Assembly (NCBI GenBank): GCA_014860805.1
Contig: JACZJB010000028.1
Span: 1 to 40,621, forward strand
Direction of reading: 5' to 3'
Source of the DNA: Anaerolineales bacterium
GTDB taxonomy: Bacteria; Chloroflexota; Anaerolineae; Anaerolineales; Villigracilaceae
Length of the DNA stretch: 40,621 bases
The stretch's first letter is position 1; every line of letters begins with the position of its first letter. A model generated the notes under the pieces. That model worked only from the letters and a program-made list of their open reading frames with translations. It was not told the origin of the DNA and made no database searches. The translations under genes were made by a program, and so were the position numbers. Of this stretch, positions 1 to 7,626 are shown piece after piece.

Positions 1-5
1 CTATA

Positions 6-11
6 TATAAT
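6..11 (+). promoter_or_regulatory. Possible -10 box of the first gene
   Basis: A TATAAT hexamer lies in an AT-rich stretch about 45 bases before the first start codon. The matching -35 region would be at or beyond the window edge, so only half the promoter can be judged. Confidence 0.35.
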
Positions 12-56
12 ATGTATTTAGTTTATTGAATAAAAATCAAAACAAGGAGATCGATC

Positions 57-434
57 ATGAAATTGAAAGTGTTATTACGAATCATTGGAGTTGTGCAATT
101 GGTATTGGGACTGATGTATCTGTTCTTCCCAATGAATTTTCTGGGGATGATGGGACATTCCATACCAGAACCAGATATCGCCTACCCACTCGGAATGCTG
201 GCCGCGCGCTTTTTGGCATATGGAGTGGGTATGTTATTCATTGCCAATGAACCTGAAAAACAACTATTTTGGATTAACAATATGATTCTGATTCAAGCTG
301 TGGATCTGGCAGTAGGAATTTTCTACACTGCAACTGGTATCGTAAGTCTCGGTCATTCTGCCTTTCCAATGTTCAACGCCTCTCTATTCTTAATTTTATT
401 GACATTATGGCGTCCTAAAACAACAAGCAGATAA
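57..434 (+). CDS. Small four-helix membrane protein, unknown function
   Basis: Encodes 125 residues, almost all hydrophobic. About four membrane segments can be seen, roughly at residues 5-27, 45-63, 72-92 and 98-118, with short polar links. The start is supported by AAGGAG at 44-49, seven bases before the ATG. The family was not recognised: length and helix count resemble small uncharacterised DUF-type integral membrane proteins, but no catalytic motif is visible. A strong hairpin directly downstream suggests a monocistronic transcript. Function is unknown. Confidence 0.7.
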   Translation: MKLKVLLRIIGVVQLVLGLMYLFFPMNFLGMMGHSIPEPDIAYPLGMLAARFLAYGVGMLFIANEPEKQLFWINNMILIQAVDLAVGIFYTATGIVSLGHSAFPMFNASLFLILLTLWRPKTTSR

Positions 435-443
435 ACAGACGGA

Positions 444-486
444 AAAGCGCGTGGAGAATGCAAGTCCTGTATTCTTCACGCGCTTT
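444..486 (+). terminator. Hairpin terminator
   Basis: Two 16-base arms (444-459 and 471-486) pair completely, with one G-U wobble, around an 11-base loop. The 3' arm ends in TTT, so the U tract is short. It separates the membrane protein gene from the methyltransferase gene and argues against the ATG at 458, which lies inside the stem, as a start. Confidence 0.65.
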
Positions 487-505
487 ATCAACAAAGAGAT
501 TTCGC

Positions 506-1123
506 ATGAACATGGCTCAGTTTTTCTATTATGTACAAAATGCTCCCTGGTATTTTCATTTCCTAAAACCTGTCTTACAAATATTGGAACCACTGCCAGA
601 TAATGCCAAAGTTTTGGATGTTGGAACAGGCGCGGGCAAGCTGCTTGAGTTGGGGAAGTCTCAAACCAGTTTCCATTGGGAAGGCGCAGATACAGACAAT
701 GAAATGTTATCCGAAGCGCGAAGGCGACCAACACTTCAGGATGTGCCGCTGCACCTACTAAGTCCTGACAGTCTGCCTTTTGAGAACGCTTCCTTCGATG
801 CGGCAACATTTTGCTCGGTGCTATTTCTGATACCCGATCCCCTGCCCCTACTGGAAGAGACTGTTCGCATCCTGCGCCCCAACGGACGGTTGGTTGCCCT
901 CACCCCAACAGGCGAAGGAAATATTTCACCAGAGCTTATTCGCCAAATCGGAATACACCCGCAAAACTGGACGTTCTTTCTTTGGCGGCAAATGACATCA
1001 GCCAGCGGACACGACTGGGCACGAAAAGGAATATTGGCAGAATTCGCCCGTCAAAAGAATGCAACGTACAACAAGCAAATCGTATTCAACGGGCTTGCAG
1101 CAGTTGAATGGATTCAATTTTGA
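506..1123 (+). CDS. Class I SAM-dependent methyltransferase
   Basis: Encodes 205 residues from the ATG at 506, preceded by an AAAGAG-type ribosome site. An in-frame ATG at 458 falls within the upstream hairpin and was rejected. Motif I, with VLDVGTGAGK, is at about residues 36-45 and binds S-adenosylmethionine. An acidic D-T-D stretch after the second strand fits the ribose-binding position, and the post-motif region with ILRPNGRLVALTP is typical of the Methyltransf_11 group. The methyl acceptor cannot be told from sequence: small molecules, quinones and lipids are all possible. The C-terminal third (roughly residues 140-205) is not recognisable and may form the substrate lid. No operon partner is evident. 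Confidence 0.8.
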   Translation: MNMAQFFYYVQNAPWYFHFLKPVLQILEPLPDNAKVLDVGTGAGKLLELGKSQTSFHWEGADTDNEMLSEARRRPTLQDVPLHLLSPDSLPFENASFDAATFCSVLFLIPDPLPLLEETVRILRPNGRLVALTPTGEGNISPELIRQIGIHPQNWTFFLWRQMTSASGHDWARKGILAEFARQKNATYNKQIVFNGLAAVEWIQF

Positions 1124-1335
1124 TGTAGTCGATAGCCACGGTCTGTCGTCCATCGTCCGTGGTCGTTTATTAAGTAGAATCAACCCACAGCTAGAATCCA
1201 CCCCGTTTCCCCGAATCAACTGTCAGCAAAAGACGAGGCGGATTGTCCTATTTCGTGTATGACCTCCATCACTGGCAGTTAAATCATCGAATGATATACT
1301 CCTTATTGTGAAATTTATCACCATAGAGGATTAAT
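1124..1335 (+). other. Intergenic region with weak hairpin and possible -10 box
   Basis: Contains a short inverted repeat, CCACGG at 1136-1141 and CCGTGG at 1157-1162, whose loop holds two near-copies of a seven-base unit (CGTCCAT, CGTCCGT). It has no U tract, so it is a poor terminator. TATACT at 1295-1300 could be the -10 box of the decarboxylase operon, but no convincing -35 box is seen. Confidence 0.3.
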
Positions 1336-2889
1336 ATGACAAACGAAGATCCCAGAATTTTGGAATTGAGGAAGATACGCGCCAAAGCATTGGAAGGCGG
1401 CGGCGAGGAACGCAACGCAAAGCAGCGAGCCAAAGGAAAATTGACGGCGCGCGAACGTGTGGAGCTGCTGCTGGACCCGGGCACGTTCAACGAGATCGAG
1501 CCATTCATCACACATCAAGGCGATGAGATGGATTTGTTGAAGGAAAAGTTTTATGGGGATGGGGTGATCACAGGCTACGGACAGATCAACGGGCGGACAG
1601 TGTATCTCTATTCACAGGATTTCACAATTTATGGCGGCACACTCAGCGAGATGCAGTCACACAAGATTTGCCGCGTGATGGATCTGGCTGTCCGCAACGG
1701 CGTGCCATTCATTTCGTTGATCGATTCGGGCGGCGCGCGCATTCAAGAAGGCGTGCGTTCGATGGGCGGCTATGCCGAAATTTTCAGACGCAATGCGCAG
1801 TACTCGGGCGTGGTTCCGCAAGTGAGCGTGATGCTTGGGCCATGCGCGGGCGGCGCAGCCTACTCCCCTGCTTTGACTGACATAGTCATCATGGTGGAAA
1901 AATCATCCTTCATGTTCCTGACGGGACCCGACGTGATCAAAGCCGTCACAGGTGAAGTGATCGACGCCGAATCATTGGGCGGCGCGAATGTGCATACTTC
2001 CGTCAGCGGCGTGGCGCATGTGAGCGTGCAAAACGAAAAAGCTGCGTTGGATATGGCGCGTCATTTCCTTTCTTATTTGCCATCCAACAACGTGGAAAAT
2101 CCGCCGTATGTTCAACCCACTGATTCTTTATCTCGCATGAATGAAGATTTGAATCACATGATTCCGCTCGAAGCCACCGAGCCGTATGTGATGCACCAGG
2201 TCATCGAAAAAATCATTGACACGGATTCCTTCCTTGAAATTCAACCCGATTGGGCGCGCAATGCCATCGTGGGTCTCGCGCGCATCGGCGGACACAGCGT
2301 TGGCATCGTCGGTCAGGAACCCGCCATCATGGCGGGCGTGATCGACATTGACGCCGCCGATAAAATGACTCGCTTCGTACGTATGTGTGACTGCTTCAAT
2401 ATTCCACTTGTCACCTTCGTTGACTCGCCCGGATTTTTACCCGGCATCGCACAGGAACATGGCGGCATTATTCGTCATGGCGCAAAACTTTTGTATGCCT
2501 ATTCCGAAGCCACTGTGCCTAAGATCTGCGTCATCACCCGCAAAGCCTATGGCGGCGCGTATGTAGTCATGTCCAGCAAGTACCTTGGAACGGATGTCAC
2601 CTACGCGTGGCCGTCCGCTGAGATCGCTGTCCTTGGCGCGGAAGGTGCGGCAAATATTTTGTTCAAGAAACAAATTGAAACTTCGAACGACCCTGCTGCC
2701 GAACGCAAAAAACTCGCAGCTGAATATCGCGAGAAATTCAACAATCCATATTACGCCGCTTCCACGGGTTATGTGGACGACATCATCGAGCCGCGCGAAT
2801 CAAGGCCGAAGATCATCGCGTCGCTGTCTGCACTCCGCGACAAGTACGCGCCTGCACCTCCGCGCAAGCATGGAAATATCCCTGTCTAG
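1336..2889 (+). CDS. mmdA: Methylmalonyl-CoA decarboxylase/carboxyltransferase alpha subunit
   Basis: Encodes 517 residues, the usual size for MmdA/PccB-type acyl-CoA carboxyltransferases and shorter than glutaconyl-CoA decarboxylase alpha (about 590). It transfers the carboxyl group of (S)-methylmalonyl-CoA to the biotin carrier. The N-terminal crotonase-like half has GGARIQEG at 132-139 and the oxyanion-hole stretch GPCAGGAAY at 168-176; the second half has VDSPGFLPG from residue 362 and AYGGAY at 404-409. The start follows an AGAGGA ribosome site. It is first of four genes in the order A-D-C-B, as known from Propionigenium modestum, which favours a sodium-pumping decarboxylase over a biosynthetic ATP-dependent carboxylase; no biotin carboxylase gene is adjacent. 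It could in principle serve propionyl-CoA carboxylation with a distant partner. Confidence 0.92.
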   Translation: MTNEDPRILELRKIRAKALEGGGEERNAKQRAKGKLTARERVELLLDPGTFNEIEPFITHQGDEMDLLKEKFYGDGVITGYGQINGRTVYLYSQDFTIYGGTLSEMQSHKICRVMDLAVRNGVPFISLIDSGGARIQEGVRSMGGYAEIFRRNAQYSGVVPQVSVMLGPCAGGAAYSPALTDIVIMVEKSSFMFLTGPDVIKAVTGEVIDAESLGGANVHTSVSGVAHVSVQNEKAALDMARHFLSYLPSNNVENPPYVQPTDSLSRMNEDLNHMIPLEATEPYVMHQVIEKIIDTDSFLEIQPDWARNAIVGLARIGGHSVGIVGQEPAIMAGVIDIDAADKMTRFVRMCDCFNIPLVTFVDSPGFLPGIAQEHGGIIRHGAKLLYAYSEATVPKICVITRKAYGGAYVVMSSKYLGTDVTYAWPSAEIAVLGAEGAANILFKKQIETSNDPAAERKKLAAEYREKFNNPYYAASTGYVDDIIEPRESRPKIIASLSALRDKYAPAPPRKHGNIPV

Positions 2890-2905
2890 TCAAAGAGAAA
2901 ATTTT

Positions 2906-3259
2906 ATGACAGACTTAATCCTCTCATTACAAATTACCGCCCTCGGCATGGGGCTTGTCTTTGGCGCGATTCTTTTGCTGTGGTTGATGATGGTGATCTT
3001 GACAGCACTGACTGCGGAAAAAGATGCTTCGACTACACTCAGCGTGGACAGCGCTTCTGACTCAGCCGCAACTGCTCCCGTTTCTGAAACAGACTACAAA
3101 CTGCAAGCTGCCGCAATCGCTGTGGCGGTGGCGCTTGCAGAGCAAGAGTTATCGTCCGCGCACCCGCTGCCTGACCCACCCACGGCAATTGTCTCTGCAT
3201 GGCAGTTGGGCATGCGGACCAGTCAACGCTCGCAAAAGGGCAATTTTAGAAGACATTAA
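2906..3259 (+). CDS. mmdD: OadG/MmdD-type small membrane subunit of sodium pump decarboxylase
   Basis: Encodes 117 residues from the ATG at 2906, 16 bases after mmdA. There is one membrane helix at about residues 8-35, then a linker rich in Ser, Thr and Ala, and an AAAIAVAVALAEQE segment followed by a basic C-terminus containing WQLGMRTSQRSQKG. One N-terminal helix plus an Ala-rich segment and a W-x(2)-G-R-like tail fits the OadG/MmdD family, which assembles the complex and joins the carboxyltransferase to the membrane beta subunit. Sequence similarity in this family is always weak, so the call leans on gene order. The ribosome site is poor, suggesting coupling to mmdA. Confidence 0.75.
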   Translation: MTDLILSLQITALGMGLVFGAILLLWLMMVILTALTAEKDASTTLSVDSASDSAATAPVSETDYKLQAAAIAVAVALAEQELSSAHPLPDPPTAIVSAWQLGMRTSQRSQKGNFRRH

Positions 3260-3264
3260 TAACC

Positions 3265-3298
3265 AGACTTCCAAGGTATTAAAAAACCTGGGAGGTCT
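3265..3298 (+). promoter_or_regulatory. Hairpin that could cover the ribosome site of the biotin carrier gene
   Basis: Arms 3265-3277 and 3286-3298 pair over 13 positions with one G-U wobble and one mismatch, enclosing an A-rich loop. The 3' arm contains GGAGGT (3291-3296), one of two possible ribosome sites for the gene starting at 3310; the other, GGAG at 3301, is outside the stem. The hairpin lacks a U tract, so regulation of translation or mRNA stability is more likely than termination. Confidence 0.4.
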
Positions 3299-3309
3299 CT
3301 GGAGACTCC

Positions 3310-3771
3310 ATGAAATATAAAATCACGGTCAAAAACAAATTATACGAAGTTGAGATCGAAAATATCAACGCGAGACCTGTCATTGCGCACGTGGATGGTG
3401 AACGGTTTGAGATTCTGCCCGGGGACGTGAATCAGGCTGAAACAAAGAAAGAAGCGAACAAACCAGCGGAGAAGAAATCCTTTAATCCGAATCCTGCCCC
3501 AGCAGTGACTATTTCTCCAAATCCTGCAATTAGCGGAAATAACTTAACCGCTCCCCTGCCTGGCACGGTAGTGGATGTGTTCGTGAAGCCTGGCGATAAA
3601 GTGGAAGCAGGGCAGGTTGTGCTGATCATCGAAGCCATGAAAATGAAGAACAGCATTCGCTCGGTGTTCAGCGGGACGATCAGTGAAGTGCTTGTCAGCG
3701 CGGGACAAAGCGTGGCGCACAAACAGGCATTGGTCAAATTCGCGGATTTGGGCGAGGCCTCATGGATGTAG
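3310..3771 (+). CDS. mmdC: Biotin carrier subunit of acyl-CoA decarboxylase
   Basis: Encodes 153 residues. The C-terminal biotinyl/lipoyl domain, about residues 78-147, carries the biotinylation motif EAMKMKN with the acceptor lysine at K111 and the flanking PGTVVDVFVKPGD and AGQ hairpin strands. An N-terminal segment (1-40) resembles the start of other MmdC/GcdC carriers, and residues 43-78 form a Pro/Ala/Asn-rich flexible linker that lets the biotin arm travel between subunits. It accepts the carboxyl group from MmdA and delivers it to MmdB. Its last ten bases overlap the start of mmdB, implying translational coupling. A biotin protein ligase must be supplied from elsewhere. Confidence 0.93.
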   Translation: MKYKITVKNKLYEVEIENINARPVIAHVDGERFEILPGDVNQAETKKEANKPAEKKSFNPNPAPAVTISPNPAISGNNLTAPLPGTVVDVFVKPGDKVEAGQVVLIIEAMKMKNSIRSVFSGTISEVLVSAGQSVAHKQALVKFADLGEASWM

Positions 3772-4898
3772 GTTCATTACTTCCTGATCTCATCAAAGGG
3801 TTTACCCATTTTACACTCGGCAATGCAGTGATGATCCTGGCTGCATTGATCTTGATCTATCTTGCTGTCTTTAAAGAGATCGAACCTGTGCTGTTGCTGC
3901 CCATCGGTTTTGGATGTTTGCTGGCGAATATTCCATTGGCAGGCATGACCGCCGCGGAAGGCATGACGAAGGTTCTGTACGATGCAGGGATCAAGACAGA
4001 ATTATTCCCATTGCTGATCTTTATCGGCGTCGGCGCGATGATCGACTTCTCGCCGCTGCTTGCACAGCCGCGATTGGTCTTGCTCGGCGCGGCAGGACAA
4101 TTTGGAATCTTCGGCACATTGATACTCGCAATTCTATTGGGCTTTCCACTAAATCAAGCCGCCTCCATCGGAGTGATCGGCGCAATTGACGGACCAACCT
4201 CCATTTTCGTGGCGACCAAACTCGCGCCTGAGTTGCTTGCTCCCATTGCAGTAGCCGCTTATTCATACATGAGTTTGATTCCGATCATCCAACCGCCCTT
4301 GATGAAGTTGCTGACCACAAAAAAAGAGCGCCTCATCCAAATGGAATATGCGCCCAAGCCCATTTCAAAAATGACGTTGATCCTTTTCCCCGTTGTGCTG
4401 ACTCTGGTTGTCGGCTTGCTCGTCCCGGAAGCCACGCCGCTCATCTCCATGCTCATGCTGGGAAATCTGCTCAAAATGTCTGGCGTAGTGGACAGACTTA
4501 GCAAAGCCGCAGAAAACGAGATCATCAACATCTCAACCTTGTTCCTCGGTCTGGCAATCGGCTCCACCATGAGCGCCGCCGCCTTCCTCAATTTGGATAC
4601 GGGCAAGATCATGGTGCTGGGATTGTTCGCCTTCGTGCTCGACACCGTCGCTGGATTGTTATTCGGAAAATTGATGTGTGTTATCTCAGGCGGCAAGATC
4701 AATCCACTCATTGGTGCGGCGGGCATCTCTGCCTTCCCAATGGCAGGACGTTTGGCTGCGAAAACTGCCAACGATGAAGACCCAAACAATTTCATCCTCA
4801 TGCACGCCATGGGAGCGAATACCGCAGGTCAACTGGGGAGCGTGATCGCAGGCGGCATTTTGCTTTCGGTGGTCAGTAAGATGTTGGGGATTTTGTAA
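3762..4898 (+). CDS. mmdB: Sodium ion-translocating decarboxylase beta subunit
   Basis: Encodes a 378-residue polytopic membrane protein of the OadB/MmdB/GcdB family. It decarboxylates carboxybiotin and uses the energy to export sodium. Residues known to be essential in Klebsiella OadB have equivalents with identical spacing: D143 (in GAIDGPTSIF) and Y169 are 26 apart, like D203 and Y229; N314, G318 and S323 match the N373-G377-S382 set. About nine to eleven hydrophobic segments are visible. It is last in the operon and is followed within five bases by a terminator. With the three upstream genes it forms a complete primary sodium pump, giving the cell a sodium gradient from methylmalonyl-CoA. 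Confidence 0.95.
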   Translation: MDVGSLLPDLIKGFTHFTLGNAVMILAALILIYLAVFKEIEPVLLLPIGFGCLLANIPLAGMTAAEGMTKVLYDAGIKTELFPLLIFIGVGAMIDFSPLLAQPRLVLLGAAGQFGIFGTLILAILLGFPLNQAASIGVIGAIDGPTSIFVATKLAPELLAPIAVAAYSYMSLIPIIQPPLMKLLTTKKERLIQMEYAPKPISKMTLILFPVVLTLVVGLLVPEATPLISMLMLGNLLKMSGVVDRLSKAAENEIINISTLFLGLAIGSTMSAAAFLNLDTGKIMVLGLFAFVLDTVAGLLFGKLMCVISGGKINPLIGAAGISAFPMAGRLAAKTANDEDPNNFILMHAMGANTAGQLGSVIAGGILLSVVSKMLGIL

Positions 4899-4903
4899 AA
4901 CAA

Positions 4904-4939
4904 AAAAAGAGGCGGATGGATAACCATCCGCCTCTTTTT
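4904..4939. terminator. Bidirectional terminator between convergent genes
   Basis: Perfect 16-base arms (4904-4919, 4924-4939) enclose a four-base loop ATAA. The stem is flanked by A5 on one side and T5 on the other, so it works as an intrinsic terminator in both directions, for the decarboxylase operon and for the leftward gene ending at 4939. Confidence 0.92.
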
Positions 4940-5379
4940 CAATTAACAGCATTCGTACGCGGCGTCCTCAACTTATTCAGAATCTTTGTCACCAGCATTC
5001 CACCAGGTACTGCAAATATAAAAGTCAATACTCCTGAAAGAATCAAACCGACCAAAGTCCAAATTCCGATCCAAATTAACGCGTACGAAAATGGATCCTC
5101 TTTAACTACAGTCCCGCTCGCATCCACGCAATGCAATTCGTATGCTGTTGTCGGCTGCTCAAAACCGTTCTGATCATGAGTGGTGGTTGAATACGAATAA
5201 CTTTCGGGCGTTGTCCCCTCGGGACATAACCAGCCACCCGTAGTTTGAATCGCAAAATTGCTAAATGAACTGACACTCCCTACAACAAAAAATACAGGCA
5301 TCACACAACTGCTTATTATGCAAATCAAAACGAACCAGATCACGCACCCAGAAACAGCCGTTGTTTTGGTATTGTTCAT
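4939..5379 (-). CDS. Hypothetical membrane protein with two helices
   Basis: Encodes 146 residues from the ATG whose complement is at 5377-5379, preceded by AAGGAGA. Longer upstream starts would run into the promoter of the opposite gene and were rejected. Helices lie at about residues 11-38 and 99-128; the loop between them (about 60 residues) is polar, has two cysteines (in LCPEG and LHCVD) that could form an extracytoplasmic disulfide, and repeats of Ser, Thr and Tyr. No family was recognised. The stop codon touches the terminator. Its upstream region is shared with the PLP enzyme gene on the other strand. Confidence 0.6.
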   Translation of the reverse strand: MNNTKTTAVSGCVIWFVLICIISSCVMPVFFVVGSVSSFSNFAIQTTGGWLCPEGTTPESYSYSTTTHDQNGFEQPTTAYELHCVDASGTVVKEDPFSYALIWIGIWTLVGLILSGVLTFIFAVPGGMLVTKILNKLRTPRTNAVN

Positions 5380-5460
5380 TTTCTCTCCTTCGTGGCTTAT
5401 TTGGACAACTATAGTAGTATTCAGAGCAAAAAGATATGACCAGTTTGTACCAATTTGCGC

Positions 5461-5483
5461 TATAATCAAAGTTGTCTGACAAC
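5461..5483 (+). promoter_or_regulatory. Promoter -10 box and overlapping palindromic operator candidate
   Basis: TATAAT at 5461-5466 is followed by GTTGTC-T-GACAAC (5471-5483), a perfect 6+1+6 palindrome covering the expected transcription start. A GACAAC half-site recurs at 5404-5409. The -35 region is poor. The arrangement fits a repressor site for the downstream PLP enzyme gene; the regulator is unknown. Confidence 0.45.
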
Positions 5484-5501
5484 TACAATCAGGAGTATAA
5501 A

Positions 5502-6968
5502 ATGACAACCATTGACCTGACTCTGCACAAAGATCGCCGCGCCCGCGCCATCCAACGCGCAAAAGAGCGCAACATCATCATCCCCACCTATGCCCAAATG
5601 AAAGACCCTTCCAAAATTCCTGCGAAAGTTAAAGAGGAATTGACGAAGATCGGACTTTGGGATATTCATCCCCGCAACCTTTTCCGCATCAATTGGCACA
5701 ACCAACCCACCGCTTCAGGCGGGACGTATGGCGGAGTCAATTTCATTGAGCTTCCCTCTTCGCTGACGGGTGTCAAAGCCCGCATCATTGCCCTCGTTGG
5801 CAAGTGGATGCCAACCGGGTCGCACAAGGTCGGCGCGGCGTTTTCCTGCCTGGTGCCGAGACTGGTCACAGGTCAATTTGACCCGACCACTCAAAAAGCA
5901 GTCTGGCCCTCCACAGGCAATTATTGCCGCGGCGGCGCGTATGACTCTGCCCTGCTCGCCTGCGAATCCATCGCCATCCTCCCCGAAGGCATGTCAAAAG
6001 AACGCTTTGAATGGCTTGCCAATGTAGCGGGTGAAACCATCAAAACCCCTGGCTCTGAATCCAACGTCAAAGAAATTTTCGACAAATGCTGGGAATTAAG
6101 AAATTCAGGTCAAGACCTGATGATCTTCGATCAATTCCAGGAATTCGGCAACTATCTTTGGCATTATGAAGTGACAGGCCACGCCATGGAAGAAGTTCTC
6201 AAACAGGTCATGGGCAAGAATGACCGCTTCCGCGGCATCGCTTCCGCCACAGGGTCGGCTGGCACCATTGCAAGCGGCGATTACATGAAGCAGCTTTTCC
6301 CCGAGAGCAAGATCGTGGCAAGCGAAGCCTTGCAATGCCCCACACTTCTGGAAAACGGCTTCGGCGCGCATCGCATCGAAGGCATCGGCGATAAGCACGT
6401 GCCCTGGGTTCACAACACCAAGAACACAGACATGGTCACCGCCATTGACGATAACGCTGTGGTCAATATATCGCGTCTCTTCAACGAAGAAAACGGACGT
6501 GCCTACCTTGCTGAAAAGGGCGTGCCCGAATCCGTCATCGCCAATCTCGACCTGCTCGGCTTCTCTGGCATTTCCAATGTTCTCTCTTGCATCAAAGCCG
6601 CCAAATATTACGAGATGGACGAGAACGACATCATGATCACCATGCTGACCGACTCGATGGAACTGTATCGCTCGCGCCTGCATGAAATGCACCAGGAATT
6701 CGGCGAATACAGCGAGAAGGACGCCGCCGCAGATTTCGCCCGCTACCTGCAAGGCGAATCCACTGACAACATGCTCGAGCTCACCTACCCCGAGCGCCGC
6801 AGAGTCCACAACCTGAAATACTACACATGGGTCGAACAGCAAGGCAAGACCTATGAAGAAATTCAGAATCAATGGTATCAACCTGACTACTGGACCAGCG
6901 TCCAAAAGCAGGCTGACCAGATTGACGAACTCATCGTGGAATTCAACAAGGAAGTTGGGTTGATGTAA
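5502..6968 (+). CDS. Fold-type II PLP-dependent enzyme, substrate unknown
   Basis: Encodes 488 residues from the ATG at 5502, preceded by AGGAG; an earlier in-frame ATG at 5472 lies inside the operator palindrome. Residue K109 in PTGSHKVGAAF is the likely Schiff-base lysine, STGNYCRGGA (N140) the part that contacts the cofactor ring, and ATGSAGTIASGD near residue 250 the phosphate-binding glycine loop. These mark the tryptophan synthase beta/threonine synthase/cysteine synthase superfamily. The N-terminus (1-75) and a C-terminal extension of about 100 residues with many charged residues are not typical of TrpB, ThrC or CysK, so a lyase, ammonia-lyase or synthase activity cannot be chosen. It is a single-gene unit between its own promoter and a terminator. 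Confidence 0.85.
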   Translation: MTTIDLTLHKDRRARAIQRAKERNIIIPTYAQMKDPSKIPAKVKEELTKIGLWDIHPRNLFRINWHNQPTASGGTYGGVNFIELPSSLTGVKARIIALVGKWMPTGSHKVGAAFSCLVPRLVTGQFDPTTQKAVWPSTGNYCRGGAYDSALLACESIAILPEGMSKERFEWLANVAGETIKTPGSESNVKEIFDKCWELRNSGQDLMIFDQFQEFGNYLWHYEVTGHAMEEVLKQVMGKNDRFRGIASATGSAGTIASGDYMKQLFPESKIVASEALQCPTLLENGFGAHRIEGIGDKHVPWVHNTKNTDMVTAIDDNAVVNISRLFNEENGRAYLAEKGVPESVIANLDLLGFSGISNVLSCIKAAKYYEMDENDIMITMLTDSMELYRSRLHEMHQEFGEYSEKDAAADFARYLQGESTDNMLELTYPERRRVHNLKYYTWVEQQGKTYEEIQNQWYQPDYWTSVQKQADQIDELIVEFNKEVGLM

Positions 6969-6972
6969 ATTG

Positions 6973-7003
6973 CAAGGGCGGGTCATATCCGCCCTTGTTT
7001 TAT
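6973..7003 (+). terminator. Intrinsic terminator
   Basis: CAAGGGCGG (6973-6981) pairs perfectly with CCGCCCTTG (6989-6997) around a seven-base loop and is followed by TTTTAT. It begins four bases after the PLP enzyme stop codon. Confidence 0.88.
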
Positions 7004-7006
7004 AAT
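7001..7006 (+). promoter_or_regulatory. -10 box for a probably leaderless transcript
   Basis: TATAAT overlaps the T tract of the terminator and ends seven bases before the ATG at 7013. Transcription would start at about the A of the start codon. No ribosome site lies between, which fits a leaderless mRNA. No good -35 box is visible. Confidence 0.5.
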
Positions 7007-7012
7007 AGCGGC

Positions 7013-7576
7013 ATGCTCAAACCTACGGATCTGATACTTGTCTGTCTGCTGCCTACCCCAAGAGATTTGGAAATTGCGCGGCTACTAGGATGGTATCGCA
7101 TCCCGCTTCGCACCGCGCCGAAAGTTGTTACCGTAGACTATCTGGCTTTTTACCAGCCTTCGGCATTTGGCGAGCACGGCGGAAAGATCGAATTCATCGC
7201 CCAGGTTAAAGGGCACGAACTCACCACCCGCGCTGAATTGCTCAAAGACGAAGCCGGCCACCCGCGAGCAAACGAGGAGTATTACAAGATCCAGCTTGGC
7301 GGGCTCGAAAGGTTGAAAGACCCTATCCGGGCGGAGAAATGGAAGCGTCTCACCTTCCTGTATTCCACTGGCGAGTATCTGGTCAACGCAAAATTATTGA
7401 ACGACCTGGTCGTGCAAAATCAGGAACGCGAGATTCTCTGGAAAAACCTGCGCGAACGAGCCGAAAATGAGCAGCTTTACAAAACGGAACTGCCAGAAAC
7501 AGATATTCCGCCTGAAATATTGATGGCTCTTCTGGGAATCAAAGACTTACAGGCAGATTACGACGTCCCCCAATAG
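7013..7576 (+). CDS. Conserved-looking protein of unknown function
   Basis: Encodes 187 residues from the ATG at 7013; an in-frame ATG at 6995 falls inside the terminator stem. The protein is soluble, charged and mixed alpha/beta in character, opening with a hydrophobic strand (LILVCLLPTPRDLE), followed by WYRIPLRTAPKVVTVDYLAFYQ and a Lys/Glu-rich helical C-terminal half. There is no signal peptide, membrane helix or recognisable catalytic motif. It lies 50 bases before the receiver/roadblock/transposase-like fusion gene on the same strand, but each has its own promoter-like sequence, so a joint function is only a guess. Confidence 0.65.
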   Translation: MLKPTDLILVCLLPTPRDLEIARLLGWYRIPLRTAPKVVTVDYLAFYQPSAFGEHGGKIEFIAQVKGHELTTRAELLKDEAGHPRANEEYYKIQLGGLERLKDPIRAEKWKRLTFLYSTGEYLVNAKLLNDLVVQNQEREILWKNLRERAENEQLYKTELPETDIPPEILMALLGIKDLQADYDVPQ

Positions 7577-7589
7577 TCCTCACGTGTCC

Positions 7590-7618
7590 TTGATTCCACC
7601 TCTACTAAGTGATAAACT
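7590..7618 (+). promoter_or_regulatory. Promoter candidate for the fusion gene
   Basis: TTGATT (7590-7595) and TAAACT (7613-7618) are 17 bases apart, each matching four of six consensus bases. The -10 box ends eight bases before the ATG at 7627, so the transcript would have almost no leader. Confidence 0.35.
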
Positions 7619-7626
7619 TCTTACAA

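Noticed and set aside
1136-1162. Inverted repeat after the methyltransferase gene as a terminator
   Set aside because: Only six paired bases, a long loop and no T tract.
4259-4810. Open frame of 183 codons opposite mmdB
   Set aside because: Antisense to a gene with all catalytic residues in place; low-complexity Ser/Ala/Met-rich translation.
5380-5562. N-terminal extension of the leftward membrane protein
   Set aside because: It would cross the promoter and start of the divergent PLP enzyme gene, while the inner ATG at 5379 has a good AAGGAGA site.
6105-6986. Long open frame of 293 codons opposite the PLP enzyme gene
   Set aside because: It lies wholly antisense to a well-supported gene, has composition typical of a frame shadow, shows no known motif, and begins beyond the terminator stem.
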